Assembly (NCBI GenBank): GCA_018806915.1
Contig: JAGKQI010000105.1
Span: 3,906,001-3,970,000 of the forward strand
From: Phytophthora colocasiae
Lineage: Eukaryota; Oomycota; Peronosporomycetes; Peronosporales; Peronosporaceae
DNA: 64,000 nt
Direction: 5' to 3'
Both the position numbers and the translations under genes were made by a program. Below, piece by piece: positions 41,816 to 53,432 of this stretch (positions within the stretch are counted from its first letter, which is position 1; the number at the start of each line of letters is the position of its first letter). The notes under the pieces are model-generated. The model saw nothing but the letters and a program-made list of their open reading frames with translations, was not told the DNA's origin and did no database searches.

Positions 41816-42626
41816 ATGAGCTATCGTCGCGGCGGTGATCGGGACCGCTACGACGGCTCTTCGTTCAGTAAATACGGCGGTGACCGCGGCAGGGACCGGC
41901 CACGCGAGCGGGATGGATACAGACGCGACGGGGGACGTGATAGATCCAGAGACCGCGGACGCTCGGACAGGGACACGTCGTACCGGAGCGAGCCGCGCAA
42001 CGACAACAGCAGCAGTACGAGAGGCCGGGAGCGCGATGACGAAGCTGCCACTGAACAAGACGAAGGACAACCTAAGTCTTCGGGTGCGTGGGACCCCGCG
42101 AAAGAAGCGCTCGCTGATCCCACGTGGGCGCGCATCTACATCTCAAATCTACCCACAGACGTCACGAGTGACGAGCTACAGGAGATGTTTGGGGCTATTG
42201 GCATCGTCGCTAGGGAGAAGCAGAAGCGTGGCTACAAGGACCAATGGCCGTTCAAGATCAAAATCTACACAGATGCTGACGGGAAGCCTAAAGGTGACGC
42301 TGTGCTTACGTACGAGGACTCGAACGCTGCTCGCACGGCACCGGAATTCTTCAATGGTACGCTCATGTTAAAATGTATGCTGATGACGACTGTTTAACTA
42401 ACGGATGCGCGCTGGTTATTGCCACACAGGTGGGGACATGCGAGGCAAGACTATCAAAGTGGAGCTGGCTGGCAAACCAGAGCCTCCAGTAGGTGGATGG
42501 CACGGAGGAGGCGGCGGTGGTGGCGGACGCCGTGGAGGTGGAGGTGGCTACGGCCGATACGGAGGCCGAGGTGGTGGAGACCGCGACTTCCGAGACCGGC
42601 CGGATCGCCGTTCGCGCCCGTACTAA
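41816..42626 (+). CDS. FUS/TAF15-type RNA-binding protein
   Basis: Two exons (41816-42356, 42430-42626; 73-nt intron) give 245 residues. The N-terminal about 95 residues are Arg/Asp/Ser-rich and low complexity. The RRM spans about 103-195 with R-I-Y-I-S-N-L-P (RNP2) and G-K-P-K-G-D-A-V-L-T-Y-E-D (RNP1, in the FET-family form). The C-terminus is an RGG/Gly-rich tail (R-R-G-G-G-G-G-Y-G-R-Y-G-G-R-G). It lacks the RanBP2 finger of metazoan FET proteins. Likely a nuclear mRNA-binding/transcription-associated protein with phase-separating tails. Confidence 0.85.
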
Positions 42627-42910
42627 AAGTCAACCCAGTGTCAATTAGGTGCTTTCTAGTAGTGTTTTCAGTCTCCGGAGTAAAAGCTTCAAGGCAGACA
42701 ACGGCCATTATAGCGGCCAGGCAATTCCAGACCAGTGTACACGTCCACTTCTGCTCATTGAAGTGATTGCGTCTGCCCATAGACTCAGTCTTTATCAAAC
42801 GCAAACTTTCGATTGGTGAAAATTCGTTTGTTACAGCCAATCAGTGGCTACTAGCAAACTCAGGACATTCTTCTGCCCGCATCCGATATCCCTCTCTGAT
42901 ACCGCTCGCA

Positions 42911-45900
42911 ATGGGCCTGTTCAACGTGCTCGCGCTCTCCGTGGAGCTGTCGGTGCTGGGCTGGTACTTCCTGGCGCCTCTGGCGTCTCCTAGCGGCTGC
43001 GAGATCCTCGCGCGTGACCTGCAGACGCCGCTCCAGTTCCGTCAGTCGTTGGCTCTCCAAGCGCTGTTATCACTGTTGCGTTTGCTCTTCTTCGTTTATA
43101 TCCGACGCCGCAATAAGCGTGTGCCGTCTACGCGTTGTTTCGTGTTTGTGGTGTCGCTGGTGGAAGTGATTGGCTGTTGCTTGGGCTCGTTGCAGCCTCT
43201 GTTGTATCTGGACGGGAGGAGAATTGACACTTTTGATAAATACCGACATGTGGTCTGGGGCGGCTTCTACGTTGCTGTGCTCGGCGTTTTGTCTGTAGGT
43301 AGTACGCTACTGCAGCTAGGATACATTTTACAGCTTAACAAGAGTCGAGGACGGTTGTCCGATGACAAACTGCTTCGAGATGTCATGAGTGAGACGCCTC
43401 GAGCCAAATGGAGATCCAAATGGGCTACATTAGGCAAGCAGTTTACGGGAAGACGGAAACCGAAGGACCCAACGTTTGAAGCAATGGTGAGGCTTTATGC
43501 GCATCAGGACGGAGCTGTGGACAGACTGGAAGTGTCTTCGGACAGAGATGAAGACGAGTTTGAGTTCTATCTCCCTCAAATGTGCAGCTTTGTGCTACTT
43601 GGAGCTTTCGCTAGATCTCCGCAGTTGTGTGCTATGCTACTGCGGAAATGCAGTGTGTAAGTGGTTATTAGGGAGGGGACTATAGAGACATTCTGACTGT
43701 TTGTTCTGCTGTTAACAGCTCGCACGTGTTCGCACACAAGATGCTGTGGTACTTGCAGTCGTACTGCCTGCACAATCCGGCTTTTTCCACTGAGGCTGAC
43801 TACCAGCGGGTTCAAATGCTTATTGAAGATGTGTCCGAGCGTGGCATGGCCCCAGCAATGGTAGTTGCTTGCCCGCCTAGTCCAGTGAACTTGGAGCATC
43901 AGTCGCAACAACAGCTCCGTGCCGAGCGTGGATCGGAGGTATCTGCTAGTGCACAAGAAGTCGAGGCGTTGCTGCCAGGCTCTCAAGATGATCATTATGC
44001 TACTTTCCAGGTAAACAACGACCTTGAGCGAGGGCTAGCGACGTCTCCAGTTGCCCCCAAGGTATCTGCAAGTTCTGGTGTAGACCCTTTTGAGCTGGAG
44101 ACCGCATTTTTGGGGTCATTAGCGAATATATCGTCGAATCTGCGCGCGGTGGCATACGATCGACGTAACGATATGGTAAGTTCCTCCTCACCGCCCTGGC
44201 TCTTACGATAACTAACAAGTCCGTAATTTTTGTGCATGATAGCTTCGTGTTTGGCTTCAAGACCTGGAAGATCAGTACTTGCCAAGCAATTCTTTGTATC
44301 TGCCTGTAGGGAATTCGTACCATCGATTGAAGCACATTCACGTCGACGAAAGCTTTACATTCTCGACAAGGGAACGCGTGCCATTTTTTCTTTGTGCAGA
44401 AGTTGTGGACTATCCTTCTCCGCAAGAAGTGCGGGTTAAGCGCCGCAGCAATAGCGTGTTTAATGGCAGACGTTTTACACTTGGTCTGTGGGATACTGCT
44501 AGCACCCCGGACCTAGTGGCAGCGTCTTCGGCTGCTGAACGCACACCGTTGATGTCTCCGGATGCTGCCAAGCTGGGATTTTGGAGCGAGTCACGAACGC
44601 CTAGCAGTCCAACCAGACTTCGCTCATTCTCGCACCACATCTCGAATAAAATTGCCCAACCAACGGAGCTACTGCATGGATTGATTGACTCCCTGGTTGG
44701 AAAGACCCCCGGTGGGAAGAATTTTGACCCTAAATGTGAAGCCTTGCTGAGCAAAGTTGACGATGATGAATATGGCGAGGATACACCTAAGCGTTTCCGT
44801 GATTTGCCGGAGAGAAGTCAAAGTCAGCCGTTCTTCAAGAGCCCGGGTGCTTTCAATAAGCGGAGTCTAACAGTGGACACGAGTGTTGGAGGCCTTCGAC
44901 CTACTCTCTCGGCCCAGACTGTACCTGCATCTATTGTTCCTGTTACTACGGACATTGACGACATCGATTCTGTGAGTAGTGTCAGTGGTCAGTGGTCTCC
45001 CAAGTCGGATACAGTACTATCGCCTCAGTCTGAGACCTCCGCGAGTTCACCGCAGCACCTTGCGCGTTTTGACAGTACCGACCGGTTCCTTCAAGACTTG
45101 AACGAACGAGATTCGAAGCTGGAGGAAGACGAAGAGGCTGAGAACAGTGATCCCAGCTCTGAATCAAGGCAGCAGGGAGGTGCTGAGCCGCCGTATGTCA
45201 TATTTAAGGAGCGCTGGTCCGAGAAGGAGCACCGTATCCAAGCTACGTCTCCTTACGGGAAACTTCCGGGTTGGAGGTTGCTGCCTGTGATCGTCAAAAG
45301 CGACGACGATCTGCGTCAAGAGCAGTTGGCTTTGCAGTTGATTCATCAGTTCGCTAAGGTGTTTGAAGAGTTCAAGGTTCCCGTGTTTATTCGTCCGTAT
45401 GATGTGATCGCTATCTCAGCTACTTCAGGTCTTGTGGAGGCTATCTCGAATACCATTTCCATCGACTCTTTAAAGCGCAACGACCGCGAATTCACGACAC
45501 TTTTGGACTTCTTCACCAGGCACTTCGGAGACCCGAGTACAGCCGAGTTCCGTAGGGCCCGAGCGAATTTTGTGAGCAGCATGGCTGGTTACGCTATCGT
45601 ATGCTATCTCCTTCAGATCAAGGACCGCCACAACGGCAATATTCTGCTAGATGCTGAGGGCCACATTATCCATATCGATTTTGGTTTTATCCTGTCCAAC
45701 AACCCGGGCAACATGGCCTTCGAGCAGGCTCCGTTCAAGCTAACTGCCGATTTTGTGGAGCTCATGGGCGGCCCGCGTTCTGCGCACTTCCGGCGGTTCC
45801 GATCTCTTTGCGTGCGTTCATTCTTAGTGGCACGAAAGTACCGCCATCGGTTTGTTCTGCTTGTGGAGATGATGCTGCACGGCAACGAACACCTGCCATG

Positions 45901-46072
45901 CTTTGCTGGGGATCCCAAGGGCACAGTCGAGCGTCTGGCAGCTCGCTTCCAACCGGACTTGGACATCAACTCTTGTGAGGACTTTGTTCACGAGCTTATC
46001 GACGCGTCACTGGACAATTGGCGTACGCGTTGGTACGACAAGTACCAGCGCTGGATTGTCGGCGTTTTCTAG
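42911..46072 (+). CDS. membrane-anchored PI4K type III beta-like kinase
   Basis: Three exons (42911-43656, 43719-44175, 44243-46072) give 1010 residues. Residues 1-190 hold several hydrophobic, membrane-spanning segments (L-S-V-E-L-S-V-L-G-W-Y-F-L, F-V-F-V-V-S-L-V-E-V-I). At about 225-290 is the lipid-kinase-unique helical domain (Y-L-P-Q-M-C-S-F-V-L-L-G-A-F, S-H-V-F-A-H-K-M-L-W-Y-L-Q). A long Ser-rich region follows, then the catalytic domain from about 715: D-D-L-R-Q-E-Q, catalytic loop D-R-H-N-G-N-I-L (about 861), D-F-G-F (about 877). PI4K-beta makes PI4P on Golgi membranes. The N-terminal membrane domain is unusual; the beta-type kinases of animals and yeast are recruited peripherally. 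Confidence 0.87.
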
Positions 46073-46231
46073 ACGACTGAGACAGCAACAAGAGACTAGA
46101 ACTCCATCCAGCAGCTAGAAGGCTTAAGCCAGTCAGCAGGCACCTCCAATTCAGAGCACTTTGTATCGATGAAACGGCGCGTCTGTTGCCTGCTTCAGGA
46201 CTGTTGTCCGTGATCGTCGACGTCTTGCTCG

Positions 46232-49200
46232 ATGATGGACCCGAACATGACCCGACGGGCTCGAACCGAGCGGAAGAAGAAGTTCAAGGCTGCTCAGCGC
46301 AAGCTACAGCCAGGATGGAAACCCGGACGGTCTAAGCGTCGAAAGCAGAAGGCTGCCGCGATGATTCAACGCGCATACAGGTCACACTTATTGCGTCAGG
46401 CATTCCAACAGTCCCGGCAAAACGTGCGCTTTACGTTCACTTCGTTGCGAGCGTTCGGTCATGCACGAAGCCGTCAGCACTGGCGCAATATGGATCTACG
46501 GCGACTATCACGTGAAGAACTGAGACTACTAGCGCTGACACTCAATTTGCCTTCAACGGGGAAGAAGGTCCTGCTTATTTGTCGTATCCAACGCTGGGTG
46601 GATCAGCATGTGCTTGCCAACGATATGGCTGCTCAGGCTGCAGCTCGAGCTCTCGAGCTTCGCCGCAAATCGCAAGGCAGTGTATACTTCTGTGAGGCGC
46701 ATCCGGGAGCTGATCTTGTTGATATCCATCCATTGCGAGGACACCACATCACGAGTATTGCTGCGGTACGTCACGTTCAACTTGCATTTCTAGGCTTCCG
46801 ACTTCTGATGGGCGACATGCTGGTAGGGCTCAGAATCGGACGCTGTATATGCGCTAGATGGAGCTCGAGGAGCGGCATGGCTGTGTCGGACGGGAGGTTT
46901 AGCATCTCAGGTGGGGCTATGCAGTCACATTCATCGACGCGATGAGTTTGAATCAACTCCTAGAGAAAGCCACTGGCTTGCCACTCCTGTGTTCCTACAC
47001 ACACTTCGTGCCGAGCATGTAGAACGGGTTTACGTAGCACGTGGCCACGCTATGGCACTTGCTAAGGCTGGAGAAGTGTTCAGTTGGGGCGACAATGCAA
47101 ACGGAGCCTTGGGTTTTGCAGCTGAAAGTGCCGCCCAAGTTGCCCGAAATCGAGCGACAGTCGTTGGAGCGCTTTCCAACTACCAAGCTGTTGCTGCTGC
47201 AGTGGGAGGACATCACAGTGTTGCTGTGTGTGACCACGTTGCCGGTCACGATGGAGTGGTCTTTTGCTGGGGCAGCAATTCGCATGGACAGCTGGGTATC
47301 ATTCCTTCGAATGGTAGTAAACCTACCGGTGGAGCATCGAAGTCTTTGCCGTCTACGTTTCCCCGACCTGTGGTGATGCATCAAGTAGCAACACTTCGAT
47401 CTGTTTCAGTACGTCAAGTTGCCTGTGGTGTACTTCACTCGCTGGCGCTCACATCGGATGGAAAGGTGTACTCGTGGGGCTGTAGCGATGGCGGACGATT
47501 GGGCCATGGGAAAGTAACAAGGCGCAGTAGTGATGCCAGTGAGCCGTCACTGGTGAGTGGGTTTCTTACAAACCTTATTTCCATTTCAATTGCGTGTGGA
47601 GCGTGGCATAGTGCCTGTATCGCTGCGGAGCCTGGACTTGGTGCTGGACGTGTTTTCACATGGGGCACAGGTGTCTATGGCCAGCTTGGATTGGGTAAGA
47701 CGCAGGTTACCTATGAACCGCAGCCCGTTCGTCTGCCACCCCGTGAACTTGATGATGAAGTATTTGCCACACGACTCGCTTGCGGCACGCACCATTCAGT
47801 GGCTTTAACCGTCGACAATCGGATCTTTTCATGGGGCAGCACACGAGCATTTAACGGCGTCCCAACCGAGTTGAGACTACCCGGAGGTGAGCGATTTGGG
47901 CGTGTTGCTTCACTTGCTTGTGGACGAACGTTCACGGTGTTTAACACTGTTTCTCGAGATGCGGCTAGTTACGAATGGCCTGAGGTAGCGCGCCTTTGGC
48001 GCGATAAGTCTGTGCTCATTCCACGCTTAGATCTATCAAAGATACCGACGTTGCCACTGTGTTCATCGCATCCAGTACCACAATTCAGCGATGGATCGAA
48101 AACGGTGAAACTCTCAAATCAATTGCCGTCTCCTGTCCGTCTCGAGCCTTTTGCTGACCGACGTGCCCGCGAAGAAGAAGAACGGTGTGAAACCCAATGT
48201 ATTGAGGATATCGATATTGAAGCGATCGTCCACCCATTGTGTCGGCTATGCTGGCGTTGCAATGGGTTTCAACCATCTCCTCTTCGATTATGGATGTGTC
48301 GGAATTGTTCACATGAACGTCAGCTCCATGGACTGAGACGACCTGGAGTTCCAATGGGAGAATATGAAGCTGTCCGTAAGTTGCAGTGCCTATTTCGTGC
48401 ACGAAAAGCTCGTCGTGTCCTACAACATGCCCGCGAACAGCGGTACCAGCGCATCTTCAGTATAGTCCACAATGAGTTCTTCTACTACAATCTCTGGCAG
48501 GGAAAAAAGTCATGGGCACGACCAGTGGAGATCAGCGAAGAGTTCGACGTCCCTATCCGTGATCCAGATGCTTCACCACGGATTTCACCGCCTCTAACAT
48601 CTGTCGAGGCAGCAGTAAAGTTGCAAGCTGTTTGGCGAGGGCTTCAGGCTCGACGTTTAATGCTGAAAATGCTGCGTGATCGGTACGAGAAACACTTCGA
48701 CTTGGAGAAGGAACGCGTTTACCACATAATGAAGCCGGTTCTTCACAAGAAGGAGCAGCCTACAAAGTTGTGGGAACCCCCTCCTCTTCTTCGCAAACGA
48801 TATGACTTAGGAGAGCCTGTGGAGATTCAGAGACTTACCAGGTTCGCTAACATGGTTCCCGCTGAAGCTGCCCAGATCATTCAGCATGCATACCGATGTC
48901 ACCGAGGGCGTGAGTTTATGCGTCGTATTTTGCGTTCACGTATCAAGAAGCTCTGGGACTCCTCGACTGGGAGGTACTTTTACTACAACGCCACCACGAA
49001 GGAATCGTCTTGGGAGAAGCCCCGACTGCTTCATGATGAGGAAGTCGGTGGACTTGGGTCTAAGATTGATCGTCATGAAACGGGAGCTGGAAAGGAACGA
49101 AGGCGGCATGGCGTTAAGTTACGACCGGAGAAGTTCCATAACGAAGAAGCTGCTGCACGTACCATCCAGGCACTATATCGAAGATTCGCAACACGCAAGA

Positions 49201-49940
49201 GGCTGTTGGAGCTACTATCTCGCCGGTATCGTAAAATCATGGACCCTGTGTCGAGTCAAGCGTACTACTACGACAGTGTGGCTGGTACATCTACCTGGTT
49301 TAAGCCCGCTGTGTTGGGCGCCTACGACCTGGAGGTTTTTGACGACTCCTCTGCCTCTTCTTCTGGCAGGAGAAAGAGCACACTTATCCCTCCGTCGTCA
49401 TTCTCATTGCCTGTTGCTGCTCAACTGCCACGCATCAGTGAACGCGCACGCTTGAAGCGCCACAAGAGGAAGCTCCAGCGTCTGCGTCAAATGTCCCGAG
49501 AGGAAGCTGCCTCACGTCTTCAAAGGATGTGGCGTACACGTCGTGCCAAAGAGGAGCTTCGTGAGTTGCTGTTCGACGCGTATGAGAAGATCTTTGACCC
49601 CACTACCGAGCACTTTTACTACTACAACCGCAAAACAGGGGTCGCAAAATGGGAGAAACCAGTTCTTCTCGTGGGTGACGGTCAGGAGATCAAAGAGACC
49701 AAACTCATCAAAAGAAGGCGGTCTCATGAGGTCACAGAACTTACAGAGGCGAGACAAATCCTCTTCACGTTCATGCGCTGTGCTGCAGCACGTCTCGAAC
49801 TACATCGTCTTCTACGGGAACGCATCCAAAAAGTGTTTGACCCCAACTCACAACAGTACTATTATTTTGATAAACTTACCGGCCAGTCGTCATGGAAAAA
49901 GCCTGTGACGCTCAAAGAATACGATCTCTCTCCGGTGTAG
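46232..49940 (+). CDS. SAP-RCC1-IQ/WW repeat protein (unit A copy)
   Basis: Two exons (46232-46765 and 46827-49940, 61-nt intron) give 1215 residues. In order: a basic leader with an IQ motif (A-A-A-M-I-Q-R-A-Y-R), a SAP-like helix pair (L-S-R-E-E-L-R-L-L-A-L) and RCC1 repeats. The repeats read F-S-W-G-D-N-A-N-G-A-L-G, F-C-W-G-S-N-S-H-G-Q-L-G, Y-S-W-G-C-S-D-G-G-R-L-G and F-T-W-G-T-G-V-Y-G-Q-L-G. A Cys-rich finger follows (C-R-L-C-W-R-C ... C-R-N-C), then about six modules of IQ helix plus WW (for example F-Y-Y-N-A-T-T-K-E-S-S-W-E-K-P). IQ binds calmodulin, WW binds proline motifs and RCC1 forms a propeller. Likely a scaffold; role unknown. It ends 14 bp from the VPS39 stop (tail to tail). Confidence 0.85.
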
Positions 49941-49954
49941 ATGCTTGGGTGGGC

Positions 49955-51871
49955 TTACGGGACGGGTTGGCAGGAGTAGTGCAACAAGGTCCCAGTAGGT
50001 AAACGCACAAATGTACCAACTCCAAGCCTCTTGCCGCATGATTGACAACTTTGGGATGACCAGACTGTGACCGATCCCTTGCGTTTAGTGGAAAGCTGCT
50101 CCCGAACCTTGAAGTTCTCCATTTTTGAAAGCTGTTTCTTCACTTGTCCATTGCGGAAACGCTGTACCTGGCGCTCAAGCACACGGCGAAAGAACCCAGC
50201 CAACGGAGCCACAGGAACATCAGCAGGCAGGAGCGCTAAGGCTGTGGACACGTCGATACGCTCGGCATATTTATTCAGCACGTTGATGGCCGCAATTACA
50301 GCCTCGCTCTGCAAGCCAGAACTGGAGGACCTGTTCCACGAAGGCTTAGGTGGTGAGCCGATGACTGGCGAAGTCGTGCCAGATGCTGTTCCCCCTTGAA
50401 ACTGTGGACGCAAGTAAATCTTCAGGAGGATCGAATAGATTGATGAGTCAGCTGCCTTTGACTCATAGCAGCGATTGCAATAGGCCTCGGCGAGAGCTGG
50501 GTCCTTCAATTCCAAAGCGTACAACTGAAGAACCTCAAGGTGTCGTCCAAGTTTCGATAGCAGCGCTGCATGTTCGTCCACCATTTCATTGGGAGTGCGG
50601 CTTAGCATACGTTCAGGATGGAACGCTGCTCCAGGAAACTCAAGGAACTGAAGCAGTTTGCGGCGTAAAAGTCCAGTCATACCACGCTGTGATTCAACGC
50701 GGCTTGTGAGTCTCTGCTTTTGTGATGTATTGGCCTGTATCGAATCCAGCAGCAAATACACCACTTCGTCGTGTAATCGCGGCGCCAACTGACCTGTTCC
50801 TTCGTAGATAACTTGTGTAAGGTATTCGATAGCCAACATCTGGCTATTGATCAATGGCAACGTCGGCTTCGATAGGTCTTCGGCATCTTCGGTTTCTGGT
50901 GGCGTCAAGCTGGAGTTGGGAACAGCGACAGAGCAGCTTTTCAAGTGCTGAAGCACCTTAGAGGGGTCAATATCCGCTTTAGAGCTGGGGACCTCGCGTT
51001 GTGTAAAAATCGAAAGCCCCAGCATTGGGTTTACCGACAAAACACGGCGCGAAAACTCAAAAACCAACTCTGCGTGCTTTTGGCCCAAAACTCGAAGATA
51101 TTGAGCGATGAGCACCATGTAATGTTGCGAAGATTGCAAGTCCCCAGTATCTTGCGGCAGCTTGTCTTTCTGGCCAATTTCGCTCTTTTCAGCTAGTGCA
51201 GCCTCCGAAGCTGCACTGCGCTCCAAGTCTTCCAATAATTCAAGAGCCTTCCGATGCAGCTTGCGGGCAGAGTAAAATGCCAGAAGTGACTTGAATCGGC
51301 GATGAGCTCGCAGGAAAATCTCAGCCTCGCTAATCTCGCAATAGTTCGGACCGGTCACTACCTCAAGCAGTGCGCGCTTCGCTCGTTCCTCGTATCCAGT
51401 CTTTTCCGCCACCACTACAAGACACTTGACCAGCATGGTATCAATCAGCTCCAGAGCACCTACTTCGCTGGATTCAACACTACGGTGCGCACGAATCCCC
51501 ATGACTGCTGATGTATCGTCGAATTGCAAGTAAACGCTTCGCTTTCGACGCAGAAATCTAATGAGAGCGAGCAGACCGTCCACTAAGTCATCACCTTCCA
51601 CAGAATTGTCCTTGTTGTTGTTGGTTTGCTCTTTGTGTAGTGCACTGGCCTTGCGGGGAAGAAGATTCCGTGGGAAAAGCAGTAGCACCTCCATCACATC
51701 GATATTGCTCTCAAAGAAGAAATCCATAGCTTCCTGTCGTCGCCCCGACTGGAACAACTCGAAACCGTAGTCCGCATAAAGTTTCCGTTGATCGCTATCG
51801 CTGAGTGGACTCGGCAGGTCTTCCACTTCCACACGCGTGGCGGCGGCGTACGCCTCCTGTTCCGAGTTCAT
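49955..51871 (-). CDS. VPS39-like protein lacking the CNH domain (unit A copy)
   Basis: 638 residues in one open frame. Residues 1-21 match the start of the unit B protein; the frame then jumps to S-P-L-S-D-S-D-Q-R-K, omitting about 395 codons that hold the CNH beta-propeller. The rest is intact. It has the VPS39 helical repeat region (L-R-A-H-R-R-F-K-S-L-L-A-F-Y, L-L-S-K-L-G-R-H-L-E-V-L) and the C-terminal VPS39 domain 2 with a zinc-ribbon-like end (C-Q-S-C-G-K-R ... Y-S-C). VPS39/TRAP1 proteins are subunits of the HOPS/CORVET tethers at late endosome/vacuole. The missing CNH half normally makes Rab and complex contacts, so function is doubtful. Confidence 0.78.
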   Translation of the reverse strand: MNSEQEAYAAATRVEVEDLPSPLSDSDQRKLYADYGFELFQSGRRQEAMDFFFESNIDVMEVLLLFPRNLLPRKASALHKEQTNNNKDNSVEGDDLVDGLLALIRFLRRKRSVYLQFDDTSAVMGIRAHRSVESSEVGALELIDTMLVKCLVVVAEKTGYEERAKRALLEVVTGPNYCEISEAEIFLRAHRRFKSLLAFYSARKLHRKALELLEDLERSAASEAALAEKSEIGQKDKLPQDTGDLQSSQHYMVLIAQYLRVLGQKHAELVFEFSRRVLSVNPMLGLSIFTQREVPSSKADIDPSKVLQHLKSCSVAVPNSSLTPPETEDAEDLSKPTLPLINSQMLAIEYLTQVIYEGTGQLAPRLHDEVVYLLLDSIQANTSQKQRLTSRVESQRGMTGLLRRKLLQFLEFPGAAFHPERMLSRTPNEMVDEHAALLSKLGRHLEVLQLYALELKDPALAEAYCNRCYESKAADSSIYSILLKIYLRPQFQGGTASGTTSPVIGSPPKPSWNRSSSSGLQSEAVIAAINVLNKYAERIDVSTALALLPADVPVAPLAGFFRRVLERQVQRFRNGQVKKQLSKMENFKVREQLSTKRKGSVTVWSSQSCQSCGKRLGVGTFVRLPTGTLLHYSCQPVP

Positions 51872-52135
51872 GGACGTGTATACGATGCTATTGCTTTATA
51901 CAGATCCTTTGAATATTTATCTTCGATTTTGACAATTGCCGCAAATGCGGCAAAGCCGTAGTGCTCCACACAGACCACTTGCGCGGACGAAGTTTAGTAC
52001 GGGCATAGAGAACCATTTTCTACAGCTTGTGACGAAGTTGCAACGCGCTACCTGCCGTTCACAGCCAGCTACAGTATGCTAGCGTATCACTACTTCACGA
52101 AGTACCTGTGAAGTAACCGATGGGATGTTGAAGTT
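51872..52135. promoter_or_regulatory. divergent intergenic region, unit A
   Basis: 264 bp between the VPS39-like start and the surface-protein remnant. It contains an inverted 'tacttcac..gtgaagta' motif (52091-52115), also present in unit B (60321-60345), but is otherwise diverged from it. Confidence 0.4.
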
Positions 52136-53251
52136 GATACCATTTCAAGGATCCTTGAGTGCGGCGAACGGGCTCCTCCTGTTGCTGCTCGTGCTCACAG
52201 CTGTGCGGGTGGCAGACGCATAAAATGCTGAGGATCACTACGAAAGCTGGCAGTGACCCAGTTATCGACCTAGTTACGGTCAGTAACAGCGGTCTGTACG
52301 ACGATCACTTAAGGAGGGCTTTATATTGGAACTGGTGGGGCTACAATTGATAGTGGTGGCTTGTATATCACCGCTGGTGGCGAAACAATTAAAGCTGGGG
52401 GCCTAATGATTAGAGATGGAGGAGAAACCATTTTACTGAGGGGGGGCTGAATGTAGTTGATGGTGGAGCGACAACTGCTTCTGGCTTTCCGACAACGGAC
52501 ATTCTGACAGTTGAGCAACTTCCGCATCGTTTTCGAACAACGCTAGGGTTCTGCTCCTTCCGTCAGCATACACTATTTGATCGAAGCTACCGTAGGAGCT
52601 CCAAGTACTTCAGTATTTAAAGTGGACGCAACCGGGCTTGCCACCTTCGCCGGGCAGAGAAATGGAGGAGCCAGGATATCCGATACAGGTACCACAGCTA
52701 ACACGCTCAAGGTCACCAATTCCGCCACTTGTTTTAACATGGCCTTGCTCGCTCTGACGTCGACGCTCTCCACGTCCACAACCTATACATTGATCGACGC
52801 GACTCTGGGTACAGGAGCGGGTACGTCGGTGTTCAACGTGGCTTCCTCTGGGCTCACCACCATTGCTGGTCAAGGGGGTCGTGGAGCAGCCATATCCGAC
52901 AGTAATGCTGGCGCAATACGTACTCTGACTGTCAAAAACACAGCCGCCGCTGGAGCAGCATTTACGGGTGCAATCTTGTCGGTGGATACGACAGCTCTGA
53001 CTGCGGGAGGATTCTCTCTCATTGACGCGAAGGTAGTCGGCGGCTCCAAGTTTAAGGTGGAAGTTTTGGTAAAACCACCATCGCTGGCAACGTTCTCATC
53101 TCGTCCACGACTGCAGCAACTGCGCTGAACTCAGGCGCTTTAGTGGTTAGTGGCGGCGCAAGTATCGCGTTGTCGGCGGTGGTACGAAGATGCTGGGCCA
53201 GCTCGAGATCTTGGCTTCCAGTACTTCCCTCTTTAAAGTTGATTCAACGGG
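52136..53251 (+). pseudogene. surface-protein remnant (unit A copy)
   Basis: It starts with the decayed signal-peptide segment of the gene at 60391; the ATG has become TTG. At about 52221 it jumps to sequence equivalent to 62557, so about 2.1 kb holding all EGF-like exons is missing. The beta-repeat region follows with stops and small indels. A 183-residue frame (52577-53128) still shows A-T-F-A-G-Q-R-N-G-G-A-R-I-S-D-T. It is cut off at the duplication junction. Confidence 0.82.
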
Positions 53252-53432
53252 TTGTCGGCGTTTTCTAGACGACTGAGACAGCAACAAGAGAGACTAGAAC
53301 TCTTCCATCCAGCAGCTAGAAGGCTTAAGCCAGTCAGCCGGCACCTCCAATTCAGAGCACTTTGTATCGATGAAACGGCGCGTCTGTTGCCTGCTTCAGG
53401 ACTGTTGTCCGTGATCGTCGACGTCTTGCTCG

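Larger units (their letters stand above)
46056..53251. repeat. tandem duplication, unit A (about 7.2 kb)
   Basis: Begins in the last codons of the PI4K gene ('ttgtcggcgttttctag') and ends where the same bases reappear at 53252. Contents: RCC1/WW gene, VPS39-like gene lacking its CNH domain, and a remnant of the surface-protein gene. Homologous stretches of the two units differ at only a few bases per kb. Confidence 0.9.

Noticed and set aside
46553..46780. Stops in the plus frame after 46766 as evidence that the RCC1 gene is broken
   Set aside because: A 61-nt GT..AG intron (46766-46826) removes both stops, restores frame and leaves an A-A-G-S RCC1 start. Both copies preserve it.
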